Source of the DNA: Imbricaverruca yamaguchii
Lineage: Eukaryota; Arthropoda; Thecostraca; Neoverrucidae
DNA length: 64,000 nt
Direction: 5' to 3'
Assembly (NCBI GenBank): GCA_034440575.1
Contig: JAOTOL010001000.1
Coordinates: 62,001-126,000, forward strand
Made by a program: the position numbers and the translations under genes. Positions 10,806 to 22,853 of this stretch are shown here, one piece after another. Each line of letters begins with the position of its first letter. Position 1 is the first letter of the stretch. The notes under the pieces are model-generated. The model was given only the letters and a program-made list of their open reading frames with translations, ran no database searches and had not been told where the DNA came from.

Positions 10806-11760
10806 CTACCTGCACATCCGGAAATTGCTGCTTGTTATTTGAACCTGGTTCATATGCGACTTATAGCACTGACTGCTATTCATAGCGCGCTCTAAGTTTC
10901 TATAGGTGACCAGTGTCTGCCATGTCCAGATATATGTCGTCAACACATCCACAATATGTATGTGATGGATGCAACATAGTGTCAAATACGTTGTTTTCAA
11001 TGCGGCATATGCAAATATAAGTGAGAAGTAGCCCCAGTGGGGACCCCGTTGCTATGCCCTCCTTCCGACGGCACAGTTTCTCATCTGGACTAAATCTCAT
11101 CTGGACGGAACGGTGCTTCAGTCTAGCAAGCGGCAAGTAGTGTTTTCTAGAATGAGTCTGACAGTGGTAGTGGCGATGAGGATAAATCACTAGTAGTGTA
11201 CACTGTGTCGAGGATGGTTCTGTTTGTGTCTTTGGCAAACATATTGGTAAGCAGGCTCTCTATATCTATGCAAGCTAGCATGTCAACATGCTTTTTGACT
11301 CGAGGTACGTTAATGGAATCATCTACAGACTTAGTGCTATGCTTACTGGTCAAGAATGTATGGATGAGCTGATTTAACGTCTTGGCTAATCTTCTTGTTG
11401 AAGATTGGATTTGATAGATCATTGGTCTCAGTGGATTTCTGCAGTTGTGGGTTTTACGTTGACATATGCGCAACCGGACACGTATTTGCCAACCACTTTC
11501 ATGAAATGTGTTTCACCAATAACTGCATTTGCCGATCAATTAAGCGGTTCATTGTCGCTTTGAGGGTGTCGGTATTCTCCTTCGTGATCTGTTTAAACAT
11601 CGTTCGATCAGATAGGATATCGTTAATCTTCCTCAGGCAGTTGGCTTTGTCCAGAATAATTTATGTTGATGACTTGTCTGCTTTTCGAATTGCTATGCCT
11701 TCATTTTGCTTTAGAAGTTTTGCAGCATAGTGAAGTTCTTAGCTAAGATCTTGCTTGTTG
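10806..11760 (-). pseudogene. Penelope-like element reverse transcriptase remnant
   Basis: Penelope-like elements encode a reverse transcriptase with a C-terminal GIY-YIG endonuclease. Read on the minus strand in three frames, the order is: IRKADKSSTYIILDK (about 11700), NPLRPMIYQIQSSTRRLAKTL (about 11430), motif A IDIESLLTN (about 11275), motif B EGIATGSPLG (about 11058) and motif C CVDDIYL (about 10947). Family members usually have YVDD or FVDD at motif C. At least two frameshifts and a stop near 11510 break the frame, and no GIY-YIG domain follows. It is a dead fragment. Identification rests on motif order and spacing. Confidence 0.8.
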
Positions 11761-11933
11761 TGCTGCCTCTGAGCTTGGATCCTTAACCCACCAGCCTGTA
11801 CTTTATGTTTGAGTTCAGATGTACGTTAGGCTTGTGTTCATGTGAAAGTTTTTGTATATTTTTAATGTGAGAATATCTTGGTATAATAATTCGCGTTCTG
11901 CTTTTTGTCCAGTGCATCACACACAGATCGAAC

Positions 11934-12735
11934 GTGACAGAAGATCTATTTTCAGAAGATCTACTTTCAGAAGGTCTATGTTCACAAGACCTACTTGGAG
12001 GAGGAAATGTTCACAAGATCTACTCCCAGGACTGCATTGTTCAGAGGATCTACTCGAAGACGAAAGTGTTCACAAGATCTACTTTCAAGAGAATGTTTTT
12101 CACAAGATCTACTCTCGGGACTGGGTTGTTCAGAGGATCTACAAATAGGCCTCAAGTGTTCAGAAGATCTACTCCCGAATGCAAATGTTCAGAGGATCTA
12201 CTGAAAGCTGGAAGTGTTCACAAGACCTACTCTCGGGACTGGTTTGTTCAGAAGATCTACTCGAAGACGAATGTGTTCACAGGATCTACTTTCAGGATAA
12301 TTTTTTTCACAAGACCTACTCTCGCGACCGGATTGTTCAGAGGATCTACAAATAGGCCTTAGTTGTTCAGAAGATCTACTGCTGGAAATGTTCAGAAGAT
12401 CTACTCCTGGAAATGTTCAGAGGATCTACTCCGAGGACGGAGGTGTTCACAAGATCTACTCCCGGGACGGAATGTTCAGAGGATCTACTCTTGGTCCGGT
12501 ATGTTCACAGGATCTACTTTCGGGACTGGGTTGTTCAGAAGATCTACTCTCAATTGTGATGTCCAAGAAGCATAAGTTCAGCTTTCACTCGCTAGGTAGC
12601 AGCACGGTCTTGGTATCACGGCATTGAATAAGGAATGAATGTCATCAGATTGAACGCTGAAGCATAGGTTACAATATTTCTCGCTAGATGGCAGGATGAC
12701 ACCATTGAACAAGCGCTCGTTGTGTGTCCGCGTTG
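11934..12735 (+). repeat. AGATCT-array repeat element, copy 1
   Basis: Tandem units of about 24-38 bp, each carrying TTCAGAAGATCTACT or TTCACAAGATCTACT (a BglII-type palindrome) joined by variable spacers such as CTCGGGACTGG. After about 12560 comes a roughly 170-bp non-repetitive tail (AAGCATAAGTTCAGCTTTC onward). The inverted copy at 27315-28135 has the same order of monomer variants and the same tail, so this is one dispersed element rather than two independent arrays. Open frames on both strands (EDLL, FRRST repeats) are by-products. Confidence 0.85.
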
Positions 12736-13007
12736 TTGACGGATCGTCACGCGTGTGCAGTGCTGACAGCATCAGAATCACGATGCTCAAGGTGCTTTTA
12801 CTGTTGTTGGACCACACCTAGTGCATGCCATTAATAGTAGCATTGTGAACCGTGACCTCCCGTCGTCATGAGTCAAGCATTACCTGTGGGCGTAAAACGA
12901 GCGGCACTGACTGGGAGGTAATTTTTTTTTTTTGGGGGGGCGTGACGGGAATATTGGTGGCCCAAGAGCGATTGTTTGTAGTTCAAATGCGATTATCTGC
13001 AGGCACG

Positions 13008-13185
13008 GATACAACTTACATTTGCGCTTACGCACATTAGCGCATACGTACTTTTGCACTTACGTACACTTCCGCATACGTACATTTTCCATACGTGAAT
13101 CTGCGCTTACGTACAATTGCAATACGTACATCTGAGCTTAAGTGCATTTGCTTACGTACATCTGCCATACGTACACTTGTCCTAG
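13008..13185. repeat. 13-14 bp degenerate minisatellite rich in TACGTA
   Basis: About twelve units of the type CTTACGTACATTTG or CATACGTACA. TACGTA is self-complementary, so the array can pair with itself. It ends where a GC-richer segment (GCCCCCATAGG) begins. Confidence 0.85.
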
Positions 13186-15414
13186 AATCAGATATGCCCC
13201 CATAGGAGAAGGCCCTATAAGAGGGGTACTCCCTCTTTGGGGTACTCCCTCTTTGAAGGAAAGGCGCTCCTCTTGGAAGACCCGACTGTATCCCTGCCTC
13301 AAATATTCTAGCCAGGGGCGCCACTCCATGAGGAAAATGCGCCCCCTGCGGGAATGTTCGCGTGTGCCCCTCAATTTTTTTTCAACCGTAGGTCCCCCTG
13401 AAAGGCTAAGTGGTTCCCTTCTGGACATGTGCCTCCATAATAATTCATCGATCCACCCATTCCTTAGGGATAAGATGGACTGGCATTCAGCTATTGTATT
13501 TTCCTGATAAATTTATACCTTGATATAATATGTACCATTACCATTACACGATGACATTTCCTCGGCAAACAGAAAATAATCCCAAAAATTATTGTACACC
13601 TCCTATATTCGCATGTAACCCTACACCAAACCAAAAAATATGAGAATTCAATTCATCGTACCAATCTTCACCGCCATGGTTCTTCTATCATAACATGCCA
13701 TGAAGTGTATTCAAAATATGTCACAAAAGTCGAACTGGGGCAGCATAAATTTGTGTTGAGGACACCAAATATCCCATCGGGGGCTATAAATAATCATAGC
13801 AGTGCCCTCAGTCACCGGAAACCCAACAAAATCCCGGGAGCCTCCAAAACACAGTGAGTCCAGAAGAAAAGCTACACAGTTGCAGTGCAGAGTTAGAACG
13901 CTGGATAGGGCTGATACAGATGCGCTGGAACCTTATATTAGCGTACTAGGAGCCCAAACACACCGGGGCCAAAACGCGCCCGGGCCCTCAAACCGCACAG
14001 GAGCTGCAGACGTCATGAGAACCAGGGGCCCGCAAAGTGACATCATCATAAAAAGTACGCCGAGACAGTAAATAAACACACCGGGCCTTCGGAAACGCGC
14101 CGGTCCATCGGTCACCGATCATGTCTCTCTGTACCTTATCTCTAGCCCGAGACCCAGGCCAAATCTCATAATTTCAATCTGCCATTAGCCAGTCTTGATG
14201 TCCAAAGCTTCCCCGAAACCCAGTGTACTGCTGATTGGACCCGGACGACCAAGGATGCTTCCCCGGTGGGATTATCAGTAAGGTGTGGGTTATCAGCGAC
14301 AGCGATAACCCACTATGGGCAAAGATAACTTGTGCCTGTCATGGCGTCTCGACGTGAGAGCTCTATAAACTTTAATGTATGCAAGGTTGTCTTCAAACAT
14401 GTGCCTATGACGGTACACACGTGTCGAAATGTAATGCCTATGTCACTAAAATAGGAACGTGAACATTGTTTCAATATACGTACAAATATTTCACACATAT
14501 ACGTCTGTTTATGCATAGCACTCTTGAATACAATGATAAAGATCTGGTCGGAGTTATGTTGGGACGATGCCTAAGTACCATTTCGAAAACAGGTCATAAA
14601 TTATGGTTTCTGGGCTTCCCGGTGTCCGAACTATATCGATAGGAATCTATCAGAACCTACGGTTTCAGTTTAGTCTGGTCTTCAAGTGCAGATACCATAT
14701 TTCGCCATGTTGTAGTCCTGCCTGCCTTTGAAGTAGTAGAACTGTTGCACGAGCTACCTATCAATCAAGATGAACACAGCTATCTAGAACACGATTTGAG
14801 ACGTGCTGGATGGACGACTATTCGGCGGCACACGAGAGGTCCGGTGACCGACATCAGCAGCCGAATATTACAGAGAAGTCTGGAGGTATGCATTGCAGTG
14901 CGATGACAGTAATGGCGCACACCTCGGTTGCTTTTGTCACGCTGAGAAGACACTTTACCAAAACAACTGATGAAAACACATGTACTCTTCACTTCAGAGT
15001 TCACAACATTTATCGGATGTCATGAAGCTTCATAGATATCAATTCAAGAAGTCTGTTCGTTGGAGGATAAAGCAGGCGATGGCTTCCACATTAGGATTTC
15101 AGGATACTGGGGAGCAGCTAAATCTGATGCTCCGTCTCCTAACGAGCGATATTATATCACGAGTGAACATGGCATTAGTGGAGTAGAGAATTACCACTTG
15201 TCACCACTAAGATCTAGCGATTACTTGGTTCTGGGACACATCTCTTCGTGTTCTACTTGATCTGTAGCAGAGCACATCTGACACTAACTGGGAACTAAGC
15301 ACAGCGATAATGTTATCGTAGCAAGCACTAATAGCAGAATCGAAGTAGCAAGGCCATCTTGTCTTGCGTGGTGCAGTGCACATGTGTAGATATTGAGCAA
15401 GGGCGTATGCTTAC
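13186..15414. other. No recognisable gene
   Basis: 13190-13400 resembles decayed transposon-end sequence (GCCAGGGGCGCCACT at about 13312). A 10-bp stem with a 9-nt loop lies at 14285-14313 (GTGGGTTATC and its complement). The remainder shows no supported feature. Confidence 0.45.
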
Positions 15415-15576
15415 GATATCTTTCATCGTAACGCAGTCACATGTTCCAAAGTTTTCACCCGGGATTGCATGGTACGTGTCGCCTGCGACACGGTAACTCC
15501 GAAGCCGCATGTATTGCAGTGGAACCTCATAAGTGCAGGGCACAAATTGTAATAATTTGATTGATGCTTTGAGTCT
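15415..15576 (-). CDS. Candidate internal exon, cysteine-containing protein of unknown function
   Basis: On the minus strand a 162-bp segment lies between a pyrimidine-rich acceptor (TACTTTGTCCCCAG, AG at 15577-15578) and a strong donor (ATC then GTAAGC, 15409-15414). It encodes 54 uninterrupted residues with phase-0 introns on both sides. The peptide contains FVPCTYEVPLQYMRLRSYRV and ENFGTCDCVTMKDI: three cysteines, aromatic and charged residues in balanced proportion, more like a secreted or extracellular domain than random translation. I cannot name the family. No adjacent exon was found, so this may be an exon of a larger gene or a coincidence. Confidence 0.45.
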
Positions 15577-16694
15577 CTGGGGACAAAGTACAGCTTTGCA
15601 ACGCCAGGTTATAGCACTGCATCTTTTCCTCTAATTCCAGGGTCCGGCCAAGAGTCATAGATAGTGCGGGATTTTACCCTTCTCGACATAGTGGTACTGT
15701 CAATACATGAAAGTATCGTGGGTTAGATGATACCGTCATGAAATTTTGCGCACAGCTAGGCTACGTCTCAATTATTTTTTTTTTGCTATATGGGCATCTC
15801 AGATTCGACCTTTGACAAAAATGGCGGACATTTTCAAGGTGGCCGCCATCAATTATATGGTCTTTGATATGATAGATTCAATCAATTGCAGGGATGGGAA
15901 ATCTTAATTTATTTGTATCGCATATCTGACAACAGTAGTTTTACTAACCATATACCAGTTGGAAATGGCAACGAATTGAAATCTTGAGGTAATATATAAA
16001 ATTATTGTAATCTTAGCACATGCTTACGATTCCTAAATAGGGACCACCTGGGTCAAGTTTATCAAAACACCTCAGAATTATTTGCTTCTTAATCTTATGC
16101 CATTCCCTATGTAGGTAGAGCATCTGTGCACAATAGCTGATGTGGAGACCTGCTCAATTATTCTTTAATTACAACTAAATATGCTGCAAGTCATCATAGG
16201 TGTAGGAACGTCTCAAAAAGTGGAAGGGTCAGAGTCAACAGCAGGGTGGCACCCAGGAATCTCGCAAAATACCGCGATTGAGCACTTTTGGATAGATAAC
16301 CCGAGAATTTCAAGAGCGAACAAACAACTTTCGCCGTTAAGGGAGATGGGGGTAGGCGACTAACAGCAGCATGTGATGCTGAAAAAGGACTATCATCACA
16401 ATATAAGTACTTTCAAATTCACACTTCTTGCCTGACTTAGAATTCTTTTCAAGACTGATGGATGATTTTTTTTTATACTAGGTTTATCTCCCTGGTGCGA
16501 GTGAAACCATTGCTGTTTAATCAAAATTTCGTCAACTTCCGCTAAGTGCATGTGTGTGGGGAGGCATAAATGGAAAGGATTAAAAGCAGAAAAGACGGGT
16601 GATCGCTGGCTGAACATTCTTTATTCGGTATCTGGCAGACAAATATTGGCAGGCAAACATAATTGAATAGTGTTCGTGTATATTTTTTGTAAAT
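15577..16694. other. No recognisable gene
   Basis: AT-rich, without arrays or supported exons. Confidence 0.5.
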
Positions 16695-18092
16695 GTATAT
16701 GGTTCTGAAGGCCCCGCCACTTTTTACCAGAGTCGGTACGCTTTGGAGGACGAGGCGCATTTTTGTTCTCCAGTTGCGCTCTTAGGATCCCCCTGTGCTT
16801 ATTTGTGGTTCCTCGCTCACATTTTGTGGGATCCCAAGACGATATTTGGGGCTCCAGTCCTGGAGTCCCCCTGCGACATTTCAGGTCCAGGCGCATGGTT
16901 CCGGGGGAATACGACGCCAGTTCTCTAGGCTCGACACAATTTGTGTTGACTTTTCCTGAATTATGCAAAATCCGAGCCACGGCCTGATTTTTTCGGGCCA
17001 CCGGCGACATATTTTTTGTGTGTGTGTGGGGGGGGTCACATGGCGATTTTTTAACCTCCGGTGCGTTTTTAGGAGCCGTATGCGATATGTTAAGGCATCT
17101 GGTGGTATGTTTGAGCTAAGGAGCGATTTTCCTGGCTCGGACATACATTTTTATGAATCTCTTTTTGAAGGGATCCGGCTTGATCTTTGTCGGGTTTCGA
17201 TGCGATCTTGGGGCCACGCTGTGCTTAGCTGGGACCGCCGACGCAACCTTTTGGGAGCCCTGAGGGGAATTTTTGATGACCCGACCAGGATTTATATGAC
17301 TAGCGACATGAATTTTTGGTCCAAAGTGCGCCAAAGCGCGATATGTTTTTGAGGGGGGATTTAGCGCTAGTTCTCAAATCGTGTTGTACTTATCTGGGTC
17401 CCAGTGTTAAGTTGGCTCTCCCGGCACAAATTGTCTGGTTCGGTGCAAGCTTGTTGGCATGCGAGCGGTCACCATCGTGATTTTCAAGGACCACAGTGCG
17501 ACGTTTTCTCCTCCCAGCGTGGTTTTCAGGGGCCCGATCCAACTTTTTGTGCCCCCAGTGCGATTATCAGAGGTCACGGCCCGACGTTCTCGGACCCAGT
17601 GTGATTTCGAGGGCCCGAACAGTCTTTTTCGGGTCCAGCGTCATTTTCGGGGCCACGGATAAACTTTTTGGCCCTCGGCGAGATTCAGAGTCACAATCAC
17701 ACCTTTTAAAGCCTTTGCGTAATGTCATGTGGCACTTGCGTGACTTATCGGTGTCCCGGCGCGACTTCCAACAGTATTTTCGCGAGTCCGGTCCCACATT
17801 TTGGGCTACCAACTTCATTTTTAGGGTCCCGGGACGATTTTTGAGGTCTTCAATGTGATTGTTAGGGGCCTTGGTGTGATTTTGAGAGGCCCAGCCTCTT
17901 TTTAGGGACTCCTGCGCGACTTTTTGGCGGGCCCATTGATGTGTGTGGGCCCCTTTGCGATTGTAAGGGACTCCAACATGATTTTTAGGTAGCGTGACGC
18001 TATTTTTCCGCACCGAGGCGCAATTGTTTGGGCCCACAACCTATCATGGAGAGGGGGACTGCTCCAGTGCTTCCTCCCTTAGGTACGCCACT
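16695..18092 (+). repeat. Long degenerate array (GCGATTTT / GGGGCCC family) ending in a hAT-like terminus
   Basis: Across about 1.3 kb, phrases such as GTGCGATTTTCAGGGGCCC and CCCGACATTTTTGGG recur every 28-38 bp with heavy divergence. The right end reads TAGGTACGCCACTG, the reverse complement of CAGTGGCGTACCTA, a hAT-like end. I found no matching left end. Relatives in opposite orientation occur at 22310-22720 and 35200-35457, and inside both arms of the 33.4-36.2 kb inverted repeat. Short open frames through it are artefacts. Confidence 0.65.
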
Positions 18093-18879
18093 GTGCATGC
18101 CCCAATGATTGCATAGCTCAACCATGACGTCTATGGAGTACATCGCACACCATCGACATTCCTATGCCCTTTTGTCTGCTTGCACCATAAGTATTATTAA
18201 GAAATATACACTCTGCAATTTGCCTAAATTCATCTAATTATCTTCGGGGTTCTTAAATTTAAGACTGGACGTGCACATCAGTGGACGATGAAAAGACTCA
18301 ATTGTAGTCTCCGTTGTAATTCGGTGTTTTGTACTTTTAGTCAAATGTCTTCATCGATTAAATTTTGTGATCAGCGTCTTTGCTAAGCAGAGATTGTTAA
18401 ATATGCCATGATATCGCCATTTTATCGAACCATTTCTGTTCAACGACATAATTTGAATACAATGTTGAACGTGCTGTCAATGCCACTACGCAGTTACCCA
18501 ACTGAAGGGTATGTGCGAACCGCATGTGCAACGAGGGAGAGTCGCCTGCGAGGGACGAGCACTCGGGTTACCAAGCTCACTGGTAGCATTGTGGACGGGG
18601 GAAGTGGGCGGACGTGATATGCCCTCTGTATTGTGGACGAGATGGGTATGTGTCTGCTCCCTCCACATATGCCCGATGGGCACAGTCGTGATCTGCTCAT
18701 TGACATAAGACCACCTGAAAGTGTATGATCCGTATGTGTATGCATGATGCATCTATGGGGAGTCGGATTGCTCCACCACTGGCCATCATATTCTTGAACG
18801 CAGTTGAGACACTCCTCCTGACGTCAAATCAACACCAGCCCACAACATGTATGCACTAAATTGATAATGTCCTGGGTAT
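18093..18879. other. No recognisable gene
   Basis: Mixed composition; no domain or repeat recognised. Confidence 0.5.
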
Positions 18880-19900
18880 TTGGACACACGGATCAAAAGC
18901 ACTCCACGAATACTTCAATTTTCTCAACAACTTCCGTCCCTCCATAAAGCTATCCATGGAGCGCAGTGACCATTCTAGTAAACAACAAGTACCTTTCCTG
19001 AAACACTTCTGACCATCAACAAGGACGATTATCACATGACCGAGCTATACATAAAACCGATGGCGGCACCCATAGCCCTTCCATATTTCTCGGCACACCC
19101 CATCCAAACAAAAAGAGCAGTTTTGTATGCACAGACATTGAGATCAAAGCGTATCGGACCTAATGCTAATGTCTAGACTCATGGCATGCAAAAAATCGAC
19201 ACTTTGTTTCTAGCAAACCACCTCGCATGATCAAAAGAGCAATGTTTCAGGTAGCACACCCCATGAGAAGTGCACATACACAAACGCGACGTTCAGACCC
19301 CAGAGACAACGCAACTTTCGTCAGCCTCCCCTACATAGATGTTGAGCTCATCAAAAAATAACAGCGGCAATCAAAACCTTAAAACTATCAATACGTGTGG
19401 CATTGCAGAGTGGGAAAACACTTTCAGAAACATTGACCAAGTCCGCTCTCAACTAACACCCGTGTCCTGCTGGGAGAAAACAGTGTCACCGTTGTCTCGC
19501 AGGACTTCAAAGCAGATGCAACACACGGAACAGCGTCTGCCTTATAACATGCCAGCTATGCCTACCATGGGACATGACGTATATAGGGTAAACAAAAAGC
19601 ATTGTCAGGGACAGACTTAATGTGCACTTGGAGACGCTAAAAATACAACCGCTAATATCCCATTTGGCGAACACTTCACAATCACTCATGGGAGCAGCAC
19701 TTTGGACTCTAAAACACTCAGCATATCTACTCTGCAAGTCTGCAAAGATATAGCTGAGCTCAAAATCACCGAACCAATTGAAATTAGGGCCAAAAGACCT
19801 CCATTAAACACAATGACAGCATCCTGGACCCTCAGAAAACCCAGTTCCTTACACCACCTGAGGAAAGCACACATGCAATACAACCGCAGCCGCAGTTGAC
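18880..19900 (+). pseudogene. Penelope-like element remnant with GIY-YIG domain
   Basis: Plus-strand fragments in order: HEYFNFLNNFRPSIKLSMER (about 18912; the family has a similar segment after motif C), MTELYIKPMA (about 19037), VLYAQTLRSKRI (about 19110), and CLITCQLCLPWDMTYIG (about 19538-19588) followed after a stop by TKSIVRDRLNVHL. The last pair matches the Penelope GIY-YIG endonuclease: first strand, YIG, then the Arg/His segment. The stop (TAA at 19589-19591) stands where the family usually has Gln, a likely CAA-to-TAA change. A C-terminal piece (DSKTLSISTLQVCKDIAELK) runs to about 19898. It is broken by several stops and frameshifts. Confidence 0.75.
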
Positions 19901-21429
19901 ACATGCATAATACACACACGGATCATAAATTGTATGTATTTTACGAGTAGGTAGATATTGTTACATATAAAATGAAGGCGATTCACTGTGCGGTGGCACG
20001 AGATGAGGTGCATTAGGCGTGTGTTTTTGTGATTTTTTAAAGCAAAATGTTTGCTGTTGAGGAAGGCCTGTGACAGAAATAGATACAGTGGGAATTTGGA
20101 TCTATGTCTTTGTTTTATTATGAGCATAAGGTTATTTTACGCCTTTTTATCACTGATATGAAACACTCATTTGCTTTGTATCGATTCAGTGCTCCATTAG
20201 AAATTGCAAGATCGCCATTAGTTAGCCATTTCTAGATCAGCTCTGCTTTAGACGCAGGCTGGCCGTTCAGATCGCGGCCAGCTCGCCTCCTCTGGGAAAT
20301 ATGAACCGGGCTGCGACGTCGGGCGCTTAGCCGTGCAGGCTGGGAAACGGACGACTGCAGTGGCGGACACAGCTGTTGAACTGTTCATCATTTTGTCAAC
20401 GTGTCCAGTATCTTCAGATCTGTATGCTGCTGCGCCGTTGGTTCATTATCTTTTCCCTGCCACTGTCATGTGTAAGTGTCCTTAGAGATCAAGCTGAAGA
20501 CGCCACTGGCAACGTGCACATCTCACTCGGTACGGCGAGGGTGAGGCACTGTATCGTGCGGTCGTCGGGGAGGGGAGGGGTAGTTGATGCGTGGTCTTCC
20601 CACGCCGGCTTGGGGCTGGGCTGTTGGGAACTGACGCCAGCGGATGGTCGGCTTATTCAAAGGCCGATGTGGTTGACTGGTTTAAGGTCGATACACATAT
20701 GTTTATTGGCAAGGTGCTGAACGATATGTAAAATGTATGGATTATTAAGCTTGAAATCATGCTGCTCGCATGCACATGCAGCTAGTACAGCATCTAAGCC
20801 AACTCATGCAATCAGCTACCCATTTTGTATGGGCCGTGATAATTCGAATTTCTACCTTAACTAGCGCAGAGTAGCATTCGCCGTCCACTGAAAACGCTTG
20901 CCAGACTTGCCAGTTAGTAACTTCTAATTCAGTGTGGGCTGAAATCCTGTCCCCCAAGAGGGATCTGATATCAGTACTACTTATTGAATTTTTAAGTTTA
21001 ATGAGGTGAAATGCATCATTGGTGTAGGTACTGTGATGCCAGTATGGGAAACTGCCACTCCAACTTCAAAGTTGGGAAGGCAGGGCCCTATCAACTTCCA
21101 AATACATGCTTGATTTTACAGTTGGGAAAAAATGTTTTAAAAATACCCCGTGTCTAAAGCAAAGCGGCCGAAGTCAGGTTAATTTTTCGGATGTGTGGGC
21201 GTACTTTAGGATAGCATCTACTGTACTTATCTGATGACGTCGCGTGATAAGCTCATGTTCTCTCTCGCTACAGCCTTCTCACCTCAAGAGCAACAATTGT
21301 TACGCTTGAGGTGAAGCAAACTGTAAAAACGTCATTGTTGCAATCATTGGGCAGGGGAAACCGAATCAAGTTGACACAACCTTGGCGAAACTCAACATAA
21401 TTCATCATTTTGGAGACGTAGCGAGGAGA
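19901..21429. other. No recognisable gene
   Basis: A 115-codon plus-strand frame (20376-20720) has no recognised domain. A short imperfect inverted repeat (CCTCAAGAGCAACAATTG / GTTACGCTTGAGG) is at about 21282-21312. Confidence 0.45.
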
Positions 21430-21620
21430 TGTCAGTTCACAGCCGGCCCGATAAGGCCTGGGACGAGCTATCGGGCGCCGTGTCGGTGCATTGACGGCAA
21501 TTCAAACCTTCGGCCCAAATTCCGCCGTTGAACTGGAATTAATTGATCGGGTGTTGAGGTCATGGTTCACGCAACGAGCTCTGCTTAGCAACAGAGCCCT
21601 GCCTCATAAAGCAACCCCAG
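21430..21620 (+). repeat. Dispersed repeat, copy 2
   Basis: Related to the minus strand of 10380-10510. The two copies share word order (GGTGCATTG, CGCCGTTGAACTGGAATT, GGTTCACGCAACGAG) but are clearly diverged. Class unknown. Confidence 0.55.
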
Positions 21621-22309
21621 GAAGAACTGGGATTAAATTTATGTAATGGAATAAAATTTGAGTAATATATCAGGGATTTAATGTTTACTTTCAGTCCATT
21701 TTAATCATGAATTTAAACGCATTCACAGTCGCAAAGTTGGGAGAACATAGTAATGATAGCCGACACTTCAAAAAATAACAAGTGGGCGACAAATTAGAAA
21801 TTAAGGGTGAAGCAAAGGGATTTAAACTTTACTTTCGGTCCACAAATGTGTCACATCGTCACCATTCCGCAGTCAGAAGTCGAAAGGACTCGGGTTTGTT
21901 TTTTGTGCGAGATGAGGGTGTCAGTAGCAACATGTGCAACAGTAGCAATGACAACCGGCTTCATGCTTTTGGAGAGAATGGTGTTGTATCAACAATCCCG
22001 TGCATCAACTATACCCGGTCTCCCCTACTACTGTTGTCACGTTTATTTCATGCGTTTACATGGAAACCTCGCAAGCTGCCACCTGGACTGTGCCATTTTG
22101 ATCCTCTTAGGCCATGGCGTGTAGCGACTCGTAATACATTGGCTTCAGTACTTTCATAATCATAGGCATCACAATTTGTTTTTAAAACGCTGCGAAAAGG
22201 ACATTGCAAAACATTGCAATACAAGATGTAGGGTTGGGTGTTACGGAGACTGAGACGGTATCTTGTGGTTAGGTTAAGTGAGCCATTCACCTCAAAACAA
22301 AGCTCAGTC
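21621..22309. other. No recognisable gene
   Basis: A 125-codon frame at 21782-22159 has no recognisable domain, overlaps another open frame, and is not supported. Confidence 0.4.
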
Positions 22310-22720
22310 CACTGCAGTCGATGCAGGCCTAAGCCCCCCCACCTCAAAACAATGACGCTGGGAATCCCCTTAAAAAATATCGCCCGACCCCACAACGGCG
22401 ATAGTGAGTGCTCAAACAAACCTTGCTGGGCTCCAAACAAATCGCGCCGCAGCCTAAGACAATCGTACCAGAACCCAAAAATCGTCAGACCCATCCTCCC
22501 GAAAAATCGCGATGGAAGCAGAAAAATTGCACCGTGGCCTCATAGCTTGCACAGGGTCCCGGAATGGTTCAGTTTATATCAATAAAAAACAAGGGGACCC
22601 TTGAAATATCGAGCAGAGTTTATAAAAATATGCTTTGAGGCTTACAATGGATGCACCGGATAAAAAATCGCGCCGACTGAGGCCTCAAGGCTCGGGGGCC
22701 CTCCAATGATGGTGTCATTG
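22310..22720 (-). repeat. Degenerate array, GCGATTTT / GGGGCCC family, reverse orientation
   Basis: Phrases like CCCGAAAAATCGCGAT, CCCAAAAATCG and CTCAAAACAATGACGCTGGG recur. They are the reverse complement of the motif in the 16.7-18.1 kb array. The left edge (CAGTCGATGCAGGCCTAAG, about 22314) faintly resembles that array's terminus. Confidence 0.55.
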
Positions 22721-22853
22721 CTGAACGTCTGGCGTAGCATCTGCCGGTGTGCGTCTACCAACGCACACGACATGACCGTGTCCAACTGAGGAACTATGAG
22801 TAATTGAAGTAAAGTTTAAGGTGGATCAGTTTAGGTTTCATAGACGATTGTAA

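Noticed and set aside
11852..12627. Repetitive proteins with EDLL / FRRST motifs
   Set aside because: By-product of the AGATCT array. The counterpart at 27.4-28.0 kb is open in several frames too.
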